From Deltaproteobacteria bacterium (GTDB lineage: Bacteria; Myxococcota_A; Polyangia; HGW-17; JAJRWW01): 55,274 nt of DNA. The first letter of the stretch is position 1. The number at the start of each line of letters is the position of its first letter. Both the position numbers and the translations under genes were made by a program. The stretch is from contig JAOZUO010000020.1 in NCBI GenBank assembly GCA_029938605.1, positions 12,956-68,229 on the forward strand, given 5' to 3'. The notes below the pieces were generated by a model that was given only the letters and a program-made list of their open reading frames with translations, searched no databases and had not been told where the DNA came from. Below, in pieces: positions 7,475 through 15,237 of the stretch.

Positions 7475-9262
7475 CTACTTCCAGAGGGTGTTGAGCAGGT
7501 CCTCGTATTTTTCGATGACCTTGCGGCGCTTGAGCTTGAGGGAAGGGGTGAGCAGTCCGTTGGCGGGGGTGAACTCCTCGGAGAGGAGGGCGAACTCCCG
7601 GATGCGTTCGTAGCCCTTGAAGTCGGCGGCGAACTTGGCGAGCTCGTCGGCGATGAGCCTTTTGGTGTCTTCGCGCGCGAGGAGGTCCTCGGTGGAGCCG
7701 CCGAATCCCTGGCCGGCGGCCCACTTCTCGAGGGCCGGTAGGTCCGCCACTATCAGCGCGGCGTTGTAGGGGCGGTTGGCGCCGTCCACGTACACCTGCA
7801 CGATGTATGGGGAGAGCTGTAGCTGTTCCTCCAGGGGTGCGGGCACTACGTACTTGCCGTTCTCTAGCTTGTACTGCTCCTTTATGCGGCCGGTGATGTA
7901 GAGGTAGCCGTCACTGTCGAGACGGCCACGGTCGCCCGTGCGGAAGCCGCCGTCGTCGGTCATGACCTTGGCGGTCTCCTCGTCCAGATTGTGGTAGCCC
8001 TTCATGACGTTGGGACCGTGGACGATGATCTCGCCCTCGTCGCCGGCGTTCTCGATGGCCGTGGAGTCGATCTCGATGCGAACCCCGGGGAGGGCGCGAC
8101 CCACGGAGCCGATCTTCCGGTGGCCCCGGCAGTTGGCCGTGGCGACGGGGCTGGTCTCGGTGAGGCCGTAGCCCTCGTAGATCATGATCCCCACGCGGTC
8201 GATGAACTCCGCCACCTCGGTGGAGATGGCCGCGCCGCCGGAGAAGGCGTACCTGAGCCGCCCGCCGAATCGCTCCCGGACCTTGGAGAAGACGAGCTTG
8301 TCGTAGAAGGCGCCCTTGAGGTTGAGCATCAGCGAGCTGCGGCCTCCAAGGGCCAGCTTGCGGCGCTCGCCTTCGTTCTCCATTCCGGCCCAGAAGAGCT
8401 TCTTTTTGAGGCCGCCGGCCTCGTTCATTTTTTTGTTCAGGCCGTCGTAGATCTTGTTAAAGATCCGGGGCACCGACACCAGGAGGGTGGGCTTGACCTC
8501 GGCGATGTTGTCCACGAGCTTCTCGATGGACTCGGCGAAGGCCACGGTGCAGCCCATGGAGATCATGGCGTGCAGCTCCACGGTCTGGCCAAAGGAGTGC
8601 GCCCAGGGCAAAAAGGACACGGAGCTGTCCTCGGTCGTCAGCGGGAAGACCTGGTGCATGGCGTTGACGTTTGACGTGAAGTTTCCGTGGGACAGCAGCA
8701 CACCTTTGGGTTTGCCCGTGGTGCCCGAGGTGTAGATGAAGCCGCAGAGGCTCTCGGGGTCGATGTCGTCCTTTACAGGCACGGGGGTCTCCCGGCCTTC
8801 GGCCTCTAGCGCCCCGAAGCTGGCGTCATCTTCCCGGGGCAGGGCCATGCAGCATACCCCCTCCAGAGCGTCGATTTTGTCGGTCCAGCCGCTCAGCGTG
8901 TCGTAGATGGAGCGTGTGGAAACCACGAGGTACTTGGCGCCCGAGTCGTTGAGGATGTACTCCCAGTCGGCCTCGAGCTGGTGCTCGTACATGGGTACGA
9001 AGGTGGCGCCGAGGCCGTAGGTGGCATAGGCCGCCACCGCCCACTCCACGCGGTTGGCCGAGATGATGGCCACCGCGTCTCCAACGCCCACACCCTGGGC
9101 CGCGAGCCCGCCGCGGAAGTCGTTCACCCGCCGTCCGAACTCGGCGTACGTCGTAGGTTGCCAGACGCCGGCTTCCTTGGTGGAGAAGAGGGTCCGATTG
9201 CCGAATGCCGCGACCGATTGTTGCTGCATGTCTACCAAATCGTTGAACTTCGGGGTCGTCAT
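7475..9262 (-). CDS. Long-chain fatty-acid-CoA ligase (AMP-forming)
   Basis: A protein of 595 residues starting M-T-T-P-K-F-N-D-L, with GGAGG spaced correctly before this ATG; the ATG 12 bp further upstream would have the site pressed against it. It adenylates a fatty acid and transfers it to CoA. Signatures are the phosphate loop Y-T-S-G-T-T-G-K-P-K-G near residue 180, Y-G-L-T-E-T near 370, and T-G-D-R-G-R-L-D followed by G-R-I-K-E-Q-Y-K near 450. It belongs to the FadD15/bubblegum-like long-chain group by overall arrangement. It heads a two-gene unit with the sphingomyelinase-like enzyme and could supply acyl-CoA to the beta-oxidation-like operon at 28-35 kb. Confidence 0.93.
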   Translation of the reverse strand: MTTPKFNDLVDMQQQSVAAFGNRTLFSTKEAGVWQPTTYAEFGRRVNDFRGGLAAQGVGVGDAVAIISANRVEWAVAAYATYGLGATFVPMYEHQLEADWEYILNDSGAKYLVVSTRSIYDTLSGWTDKIDALEGVCCMALPREDDASFGALEAEGRETPVPVKDDIDPESLCGFIYTSGTTGKPKGVLLSHGNFTSNVNAMHQVFPLTTEDSSVSFLPWAHSFGQTVELHAMISMGCTVAFAESIEKLVDNIAEVKPTLLVSVPRIFNKIYDGLNKKMNEAGGLKKKLFWAGMENEGERRKLALGGRSSLMLNLKGAFYDKLVFSKVRERFGGRLRYAFSGGAAISTEVAEFIDRVGIMIYEGYGLTETSPVATANCRGHRKIGSVGRALPGVRIEIDSTAIENAGDEGEIIVHGPNVMKGYHNLDEETAKVMTDDGGFRTGDRGRLDSDGYLYITGRIKEQYKLENGKYVVPAPLEEQLQLSPYIVQVYVDGANRPYNAALIVADLPALEKWAAGQGFGGSTEDLLAREDTKRLIADELAKFAADFKGYERIREFALLSEEFTPANGLLTPSLKLKRRKVIEKYEDLLNTLWK

Positions 9263-9369
9263 TCCATCCTCCACTTGGCTTGGCTGCTTGTCGGTGCTGG
9301 TACAGAACCGCTATTATCAGCAATCAATATGACAGTCAAATTTGTCGACTGTGGTCGTTTGGTCCCCAG

Positions 9370-9565
9370 TCAATAGGACGTGCCCATGCGTGGCTGGGTG
9401 GACTCGAGGATCCGCCACTGCTTGCCGCGTTTGATCCAGCGTAGGTTCCAGACGGAGGGCGCTTTTGCGGGTGCGTTGCCGACGCCAGATCACCAGGCCT
9501 ACCCCCTCGACCATGACGAGGAGGCCATAGAGCCAGAACGGGTCTTCGAAAAAGAGCGCCTTCAT
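9370..9565 (-). pseudogene. Remnant of a membrane NTF2-like protein, internally deleted and frameshifted
   Basis: The ATG at 9565 opens a frame with a membrane-anchor start, M-K-A-L-F-F-E-D-P-F-W-L-Y-G, a hydrophobic stretch, then R-R-Q-R-T-R-K-S-A-L. After that the frame reads implausible sequence to a stop at 9317. In another frame the DNA from about 9451 encodes V-W-N-L-R-W-I-K-R-G-K-Q-W-R-I-L-E-S-T-Q-P-R and G-T-S-Y before a stop at 9370-9372. That looks like the last strand of an NTF2/SnoaL-type domain, which ends with a W-x-I-x-x pattern. I infer a complete gene that lost its central part in an out-of-frame deletion near 9450. A sequencing error alone cannot explain it because the expected middle is missing. 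Confidence 0.6.
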
Positions 9566-9661
9566 GGGGTGACCGCTCGCGGTGTCAACGGGGTGACCGC
9601 TCGCGGTGTCATCGGGGTGACTGGCCTCGGTGTCATCGGGGCGACAGCTCGCAGTGTCATG
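9566..9661. repeat. Four 24-bp tandem repeats, each with an inverted repeat
   Basis: Four consecutive 24-bp units occur; the first two differ at one base and the last two are diverged. The core of the first two units is tgACCGCtcGCGGTgtca, a near-perfect palindrome. The array fills the space between the stop of the lipoprotein gene and the ATG of the NTF2-like remnant, so it could be a set of operators, an RNA hairpin series or simply slippage product. Confidence 0.85.
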
Positions 9662-10145
9662 GGTTGATGCGGAGCACACCGGTGGCCATCTTCTCGCTCA
9701 CCGCGCGCTCGGAGCCCTGGAGCACGAAGACAAAGCGCATGGCCCCCACCTTCCAGGTGCCTCCCTTTTGCAGGCGACCGCACCAGACGTAGCTGTTGTT
9801 TCGTTCGCCTACCTTGATCTTGCGCTTGAGGGTTCGCAGGAGCGTTCCGTCCCGCCAGTCGGTGACCTTGCTGCCCGCCACCACGGGGGTACCGCCCTTG
9901 AACACCTGCAGGGCCATGACCAGCCGGAAGGCGCCGTACTTGAGGTAGTGGCCGAACAGCTTGTTGTGTACGAATCCGGCGCAGATCTTGGACTGGTTGG
10001 CCGGGACGGACTTCTGCCAATCGGCGTCGTAGAAAGCGTCACGACTCTTGGCAAAGCGCACCTGGCCCTTGGTGTATTCCAGTGGCGGGGGTATGCAGCC
10101 GGTGGCCAGGGAGAAAAGGACGATCAGCGTGAGCAGGGTTCGCAT
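9657..10145 (-). CDS. Small hypothetical lipoprotein
   Basis: A product of 162 residues with a short signal ending in L-A-T-G-C, a lipobox with Cys at about residue 17, followed by a basic-rich, probably beta-structured domain containing F-A-K-S-R-D-A-F-Y and V-W-C-G-R-L-Q-K-G-G-T-W-K-V-G. Two internal Cys residues could form a disulfide. I do not recognise a family. GGAGACAACCC precedes the ATG. The gene is divergent from the small plus-strand gene at 10205, with a 59-bp intergenic region that must hold both promoters. Confidence 0.75.
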   Translation of the reverse strand: MRTLLTLIVLFSLATGCIPPPLEYTKGQVRFAKSRDAFYDADWQKSVPANQSKICAGFVHNKLFGHYLKYGAFRLVMALQVFKGGTPVVAGSKVTDWRDGTLLRTLKRKIKVGERNNSYVWCGRLQKGGTWKVGAMRFVFVLQGSERAVSEKMATGVLRINP

Positions 10146-10204
10146 GGGTTGTCTCCTGGGGAGCGGTTGAGTGCGCTATTATATTTCAGAAAGGAGACGC
10201 GCGG

Positions 10205-10528
10205 GTGACCCGTTTGTATTCCCACGATCGACACGCGGCCCAGGCCATCGCCGGGCACTTCGAGCTCGATCGGGAGGTGCGCCTGTCTCACGACGGTCGG
10301 GACGTCCTGGTGCTGCTGGGCACGGCCCTGGTGGACACGGCCTGCTGCGGCACCACGGGCATGCGCTACGCCGTGGTGCCCGGGTATGTGGTGGACTGGC
10401 ACAGTGCCACCGACGGAAAGGGGCGTCGGGCTTCGGAGGTGGACCCCGTGGCAGACCCGGCGGAGCAGCGCGCCATCGGGCGGTCCATCCGCGCGAGCCA
10501 TACGGTCACCCAGGTGGTGTTCTGGTAG
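10205..10528 (+). CDS. Conserved-looking small protein next to hyp genes
   Basis: A product of 107 residues from a GTG start with AGGAG 9 bp upstream. The body contains D-V-L-V-L-L-G-T-A-L-V-D-T-A-C-C-G-T-T-G, with adjacent cysteines that could bind metal or a cofactor, and then Y-A-V-V-P-G-Y-V-V-D-W. It has no signal peptide or membrane segment. It ends 15 bp from the stop of the convergent hypF gene. The position invites a role in hydrogenase maturation or assembly, but that is contextual inference only and I cannot name a family. Confidence 0.68.
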   Translation: MTRLYSHDRHAAQAIAGHFELDREVRLSHDGRDVLVLLGTALVDTACCGTTGMRYAVVPGYVVDWHSATDGKGRRASEVDPVADPAEQRAIGRSIRASHTVTQVVFW

Positions 10529-10543
10529 CGCAGGCCTGCGTTG

Positions 10544-12844
10544 CTAGACTCCTTCAGTGTCGGCAAGCACGCCCGCCCAGGCCTGGCCAAGGCTGAGGCC
10601 GCCGTCGTTGGGCGGGACCTGGTGGTGTACCAGAACCCGCAGGCCCCGCGCGGTGAGCTGCGTCGTCAGGCCGTCGTGTATGAGGCGGTTCTGGAGCACG
10701 CCACCGGACAGGGCCACGGTGTCAAGGCCCGTGCGATCCCGGGCTCGATCCACCGCCTCACAGAAGGCCTCCACCAGGGTGTTGTGGAAAATACGCGCAC
10801 CTCGAGCCCGATCACCTTCCGCTATAAGCGTGGCTAGGGTGGGCACCAGGTCCAGGCGCCAGGGCGCGTCGTCGTCGGTGCGGTCCAGGCGGTAGCGCGA
10901 AATCTCCCGGGTGTGGCTCTGGCCGGCGGCGTGCTCCAGCCCCATGGCGGCCTGGCCCTCGAAGGTGGTCAGGTGGCACAGGCCCAGTAGCGATGCCGCG
11001 GCGTCGAAGAGTCGGCCGGCGCCCGAGGTCCGGGGCACGAGATCGCCGTCACACAGTGCGAGCACACCGTGGAGCACCTCGGGGGGTACCAGGGATTCGG
11101 GGACGAGGCGGCGCAGCCCCTCGGCCGCGGCGTCGGGATCTTGCCGGTGCAACACCGCCGCGGCCATGCGCCAGGGCTCGGAGGCGGCGCGGTCCCCGCC
11201 GGCCAGGGGCAGAGGAGACAGGTGCGCAAGACGTTGCCAATTCAGCCCGTCCACGGCGAGGACTTCTCCTCCCCACACCGTTTGATCGGGACCGTACCCC
11301 GCGCCGTCCAAGATGATGGCCAGGGCGGGATCTTCCCAGCCATTGTCCGCCAGGCAAGCCAGGGCGTGGGCGTGGTGGTGCTGCACGGCGAGCCTCGGGC
11401 AGTCCAGGGTCGTGGCCAGCCGCGCGGCCAGGCGGGTGGAGTGGTAGTCCGGATGCGCGTCGTGGATCACCCGCACTGGGCGTGCCGACAGGAGCGTCCA
11501 CAGATCTTTGGCGGTGGCCTCCAGCAGGGCGAGGGTTTCGGGATGGGCGAGGTCGCCCACGTGTTGGCTGACCACGGCCTGGTCTCGACGGGTCACGGCG
11601 CAGGTCGCCTTCAGATCGCCCCCCAGGGCGAGCTGGTCTGGGCCGGCGCGGGGCAGGATCACGGGCGCGCCCGCCCAACCCCGGCTGCGGCGAAGGAGCA
11701 CCGGCCCGTGGTCTGTGCACCGCGCCACCGAGTCGTCCGCGCGCCGATGGATGGGGCGATCGTGCAGCAAAAAGAAGTCCACCACCTCCCCAAGCCCGGC
11801 GAGCCCCTCTGCGTGGGTGTGTGCAATGGGCGCGTCCGGGGGGTTGCCGCTGGTCATCACCAGTACGTCGCAGGGGCCTGCTAAGAGCAGCTGGTGCAGG
11901 GGGGTGTAGGGCAACATCACGCCCAGCCACCCGCTCGCGCCGGTGACGCCCTCGGCCAGGACGCCCGGGCGCGGCGTCAGCAGGACGATGGGCTTGCGCC
12001 AGCCTTGCAGGAGCGCCGCCTCGGCGTCGGTTACCTCGGCCAGGCGTCGGATCACCTCCAAGTCCCGGGCCATGACGGCGAAGGGCTTGTGAGGTCGGTT
12101 CTTACCCTCGCGCAGCCGCTGCACGGCGTCGCCCCGGGTGGCGTCACAGGCCAGGTGGAAGCCGCCCAGGGATTGTAGCGCGCCCATGCGTCCGTCGGCG
12201 AGGAGCTTGCGTGCCTTGTTCAGGGGATCGTCCACCTCCAAGGGAGTGGAGTCCGGATCCGTCAGCCACACCCGCGGGCCGCAGCGGGGGCAGGCGTTGG
12301 GCTGGGCGTGGAAGCGGCGGTTCAGGGGGTCTGTGTACTCAGCGGCGCAGGGTTCGCACAGGGCAAAGCCCGCCATGGTCGTAGCGGCGCGGTCGTAGGG
12401 CAGCCGCTGCACGATGGTGTACCGCGGGCCGCAGTCGGTGCAGTTGGTAAAAGGGTACCCGTATCGCCGATCCGTGGGATCGGCCGTCTCGGCCAGGCAG
12501 CGGTCGCAGGTCGCGATGTCCGGCGGGACCAGCCCCTGGATCTGACCGTCGCCCTCCGAGGCCACGATCCGGAAGTCGGGCCAGTCGCCGACGGGGATGG
12601 TCTGGACCTCCACGTCAAGCACCACGGCCTGCAGTGGTGCTTCGGCGCGGAGACGATCTCCGAGCCCGGCGATGGCCTCGGGACCTCCGGCCACCTCGAC
12701 CACAAGGCCCGCGGGTGCGTTGTAGGTCCGCCCCCGCAGTCCGAGCGAGTGGGCCAGGCGATACACGAAGGGGCGGAATCCCACCCCCCAGACGGTGCCC
12801 AGCACGGTGATCCGCACCGCAACGTTGCCAGAGCCCTTGTCCAT
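10544..12844 (-). CDS. hypF: Carbamoyltransferase HypF, [NiFe]-hydrogenase maturation
   Basis: A protein of 766 residues, the normal HypF length, starting M-D-K-G-S-G-N. It converts carbamoyl phosphate and ATP to a carbamoyl adenylate and transfers the carbamoyl group to HypE for cyanide synthesis. Domains in order: acylphosphatase (1-90, G-V-G-F-R-P-F), two zinc fingers (C-D-R-C with C-T-D-C, then C-E-P-C with C-P-R-C; about 110-190), a YrdC-like domain (200-370) and a Kae1-like domain with H-H-H-A-H-A-L. The acylphosphatase motif reads G-T-V-W-G-V-G-F-R where the family usually has Gln instead of Trp. The start overlaps the hypE stop by 1 bp, so translation is coupled. Confidence 0.95.
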   Translation of the reverse strand: MDKGSGNVAVRITVLGTVWGVGFRPFVYRLAHSLGLRGRTYNAPAGLVVEVAGGPEAIAGLGDRLRAEAPLQAVVLDVEVQTIPVGDWPDFRIVASEGDGQIQGLVPPDIATCDRCLAETADPTDRRYGYPFTNCTDCGPRYTIVQRLPYDRAATTMAGFALCEPCAAEYTDPLNRRFHAQPNACPRCGPRVWLTDPDSTPLEVDDPLNKARKLLADGRMGALQSLGGFHLACDATRGDAVQRLREGKNRPHKPFAVMARDLEVIRRLAEVTDAEAALLQGWRKPIVLLTPRPGVLAEGVTGASGWLGVMLPYTPLHQLLLAGPCDVLVMTSGNPPDAPIAHTHAEGLAGLGEVVDFFLLHDRPIHRRADDSVARCTDHGPVLLRRSRGWAGAPVILPRAGPDQLALGGDLKATCAVTRRDQAVVSQHVGDLAHPETLALLEATAKDLWTLLSARPVRVIHDAHPDYHSTRLAARLATTLDCPRLAVQHHHAHALACLADNGWEDPALAIILDGAGYGPDQTVWGGEVLAVDGLNWQRLAHLSPLPLAGGDRAASEPWRMAAAVLHRQDPDAAAEGLRRLVPESLVPPEVLHGVLALCDGDLVPRTSGAGRLFDAAASLLGLCHLTTFEGQAAMGLEHAAGQSHTREISRYRLDRTDDDAPWRLDLVPTLATLIAEGDRARGARIFHNTLVEAFCEAVDRARDRTGLDTVALSGGVLQNRLIHDGLTTQLTARGLRVLVHHQVPPNDGGLSLGQAWAGVLADTEGV

Positions 12845-13854
12845 CAGCAGATCCGGGGCAGCAGCTCGGCCGTGGGTCGCAGCAGGGTGCGCGCGCCGCC
12901 GTAGCGCGTGTGAAGCACCACGCGGCCCCTGCCGGCGGATCGCAGCTCTCCGATGGCCTGGGCGCCGGCGCCCGACTCCAACACCCGCCAGGCGTCGAGG
13001 GCCTGGTTCGCCCGGTCCGCCTCCACCACGGCCACCACGCACCCCTCGCAGGCCAGGTGCAAGGGGTCCACGCCCACGATGTCGCAGATGGCGGAGGTCT
13101 CGGTCCGCAGGGGCAGGTCGGCCTCGCTGACGGCCACCTCACAGCCGCCGGCCTCGGCCAGATCGCACAGCAGCGTGGCCAGCCCCCCCCGGGTGGGATC
13201 CCGGAGAAACAGCGGTACCGCGTCGGCCTCGAAGAGCGCCTCCACCAGGTCGGTCACCGGGCCGCAGTCCGAGGCCAGGGTGGTTTGCAGCTCCACCCCC
13301 GACCGCGCCGCGAGGATCACCGCGCCGTGGTCGCCCACGGGTCCGCTCACCAGCACCACATCGCCGGGCCCCGGGCCCCGATCCGACCGCGGAAAGCCGG
13401 GCCGCATGGCCCCCACGCCCGTGGTGGTCAGGTACACTCCGTCTCCCTTGCCGCGCTCCACCACCTTGGTGTCACCGGTCACCACTAAGACCCCCGCCCC
13501 GCGGGCGGCTTCGGCGGCGGAGAGGACAACGCGCTCGAGGAGCGCCCGGTCCAGTCCCTCCTCCAGGATCGCCGCCAGGGCGATGTGCTGGGGCCGAGCG
13601 CCGCTCACGGCCAGGTCGTTGACGGTACCGTTGATGGCCAGGCTGCCGATGTCGCCGCCCAAAAACTCCAGCGGCGAGACCACGAAGGCGTCGGTGGTCA
13701 GGGCCAGGGGACCGCCCGGGGACGGCAGGATCGCCCCGTCATCCAGCGGGTCCAACAGGGGATTGGAAAAGGCCCGGACGAACAGGTCCCGTACGAGCTC
13801 GTGGGTGAGCAGTCCGCCGCTGCCATGTCCCAGGGTGATTACGTTGTCAGTCAT
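12844..13854 (-). CDS. hypE: HypE, thiocarboxamide dehydratase for hydrogenase cyanide ligands
   Basis: A protein of 336 residues of the PurM/AIR-synthase-like ATP-grasping fold. It starts I-T-L-G-H-G-S-G-G and ends L-L-P-R-I-C. The C-terminal Cys is the residue carbamoylated by HypF and dehydrated to thiocyanate, so the enzyme looks complete. The typical substrate loop G-D-T-K-V-V-E and the Gly-rich V-S-G-P-V-G-D-H-G-A are present. It lies 3 bp from the hypD start and 1 bp overlaps hypF. Confidence 0.96.
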   Translation of the reverse strand: MTDNVITLGHGSGGLLTHELVRDLFVRAFSNPLLDPLDDGAILPSPGGPLALTTDAFVVSPLEFLGGDIGSLAINGTVNDLAVSGARPQHIALAAILEEGLDRALLERVVLSAAEAARGAGVLVVTGDTKVVERGKGDGVYLTTTGVGAMRPGFPRSDRGPGPGDVVLVSGPVGDHGAVILAARSGVELQTTLASDCGPVTDLVEALFEADAVPLFLRDPTRGGLATLLCDLAEAGGCEVAVSEADLPLRTETSAICDIVGVDPLHLACEGCVVAVVEADRANQALDAWRVLESGAGAQAIGELRSAGRGRVVLHTRYGGARTLLRPTAELLPRIC

Positions 13855-13857
13855 GTG

Positions 13858-14952
13858 TCAGTCATTGCGCACCTCGCGGTAGACGAAGCGGCTGTGGCAG
13901 GTGCCCTCCAACGAGACCATGCAGCCCCCCCGGGGAGAGGAGGGCGTGCAGGCGTTGTCGAAGAGCGGACAGTCTTCGGGTTCGACCAGCCCCACCATGA
14001 CGCGGCCGCATTCACAGCCCGGGAAGGACTCGGGCAGGTCCGGGTCCAGGGTCACGCCGAACCGGTCCAGGGCATCGAGCTGTCGGTAGGGCTCCCGTAG
14101 GGACAGGCCCGACCCGGGGATGACGCCCAGCCCTCGCCAGGGAGCGTCCGTGGGCTCGAACACTTTGTCGGTGATCCCGATGGCGCGCGGATTGCCCGCC
14201 GGCCGCACGGCCCGGGCGTAGGCGTTGGTCACCTCCACCCGGCCGTGTACCGCCAGCGTGGCCAGCCGCTCGAGGCCCAGCAGGATATCCACGGGCTCGA
14301 AGCCCGCCACGGCGGCGGGGAGGTTGGTGGCGGCGGCGAAGGCTTCGTAGTCCGCCGTGCCGGTGACGGTGGTGGCGTGGCCGGGCAGCAGGAACCCGTC
14401 CAGACGCAGGTCGGGAAGCTCCATCAGCGCGTGCAGCGCCGGCGGGATGAGCCGGTGGGCCAGCAGCAGGGTGAAGTTGTCAGGCGGCCGGGCCGCCACC
14501 GCCGCGGCAGTGGTGCATGCGGTGGTCTCGAAGCCCACGGCGAACATTACCACCTGCCGGTCGGGATGGCGCTCGGCGAGGCGCACCGCGTCGTGTACTC
14601 CCCGGACCACTCGTACGTCCGCGCCCCGTGCGCGCGCTTCGGCCAGGGAGATGCGGCCCGGCACCCGCACCATGTCGCCGAAGGTGGCGAGGATCACACC
14701 GTGGTCCAGCGAGAGGCGGGCGGCGGCGTCGATCTCAGCGGGCGGGCAGACGCAGACCGGGCAGCCCGGACCGGCGATGACCCGCAACCACCGGGGCACC
14801 AGGCTGCGGATGCCGAATCGGCCGATGGCGTTTTCGTGGGTACCGCATACGTGCATGAAGGCTATGGGCTTCGACGGCGTGAGGTTGCACAGCCGATGGG
14901 TCAAACCCCGCAGTCGCCCGGGATCCCGGAAGGGCTCGAGAACGTCGCTCAT
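13858..14952 (-). CDS. hypD: HypD, Fe(CN)2CO assembly scaffold
   Basis: A protein of 364 residues with the expected HypD signatures: H-V-C-G-T-H-E near residue 35, G-P-G-C-P-V-C-V-C-P near 65, G-F-E-T-T-A near 155, and a Cys cluster near the C-terminus (F-P-G-C-E-C-G, then C-P-L-F-D-N-A-C) that binds a [4Fe-4S] cluster. With HypC it receives cyanide from HypE and holds the iron centre that is inserted into the hydrogenase large subunit. Its start overlaps the hypC stop by 4 bp. Confidence 0.96.
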   Translation of the reverse strand: MSDVLEPFRDPGRLRGLTHRLCNLTPSKPIAFMHVCGTHENAIGRFGIRSLVPRWLRVIAGPGCPVCVCPPAEIDAAARLSLDHGVILATFGDMVRVPGRISLAEARARGADVRVVRGVHDAVRLAERHPDRQVVMFAVGFETTACTTAAAVAARPPDNFTLLLAHRLIPPALHALMELPDLRLDGFLLPGHATTVTGTADYEAFAAATNLPAAVAGFEPVDILLGLERLATLAVHGRVEVTNAYARAVRPAGNPRAIGITDKVFEPTDAPWRGLGVIPGSGLSLREPYRQLDALDRFGVTLDPDLPESFPGCECGRVMVGLVEPEDCPLFDNACTPSSPRGGCMVSLEGTCHSRFVYREVRND

Positions 14953-15182
14953 TCGGGAGACTCTGGGTCCATGACGCCCAACTCGGTGAGCAGCGCGAGG
15001 GTTTCGACCGCCTCGGCTTCGTCGAGCACCGTGATGGCGTAGCCCGCGTGTACGAGCACATAGTCCCCCACCCGGGGCGTCTCCACCAGATCGAGCCGGA
15101 TGTCACAGGACACGCCGCCCGTGTCCACAACACCCTGGGGCCCGTCGATGGCAGTGAGCTGCATGGGGATGGCTAAGCACAT
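14949..15182 (-). CDS. hypC: HypC/HybG-family hydrogenase maturation chaperone
   Basis: A protein of 77 residues beginning M-C-L-A-I-P-M-Q-L; the Cys at position 2 is the iron-centre ligand and fixes the start, so longer in-frame extensions are wrong. The OB-like body contains R-V-G-D-Y-V-L-V-H-A-G-Y-A-I, the family hallmark. It is the first of four coupled genes hypC, hypD, hypE and hypF. hypA and hypB, needed for nickel insertion, are not in this window, nor are hydrogenase structural genes. Confidence 0.96.
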   Translation of the reverse strand: MCLAIPMQLTAIDGPQGVVDTGGVSCDIRLDLVETPRVGDYVLVHAGYAITVLDEAEAVETLALLTELGVMDPESPE

Positions 15183-15237
15183 GGCCGCAGAATACGCGGT
15201 CTCCCGTGGCGCTGTAAATACACAGGTGCCAGGAATG

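Noticed and set aside
9566..9661. CRISPR array
   Set aside because: The 24-bp units are directly adjacent with no spacers. No other spaced-repeat structure and no cas genes were seen in the window.
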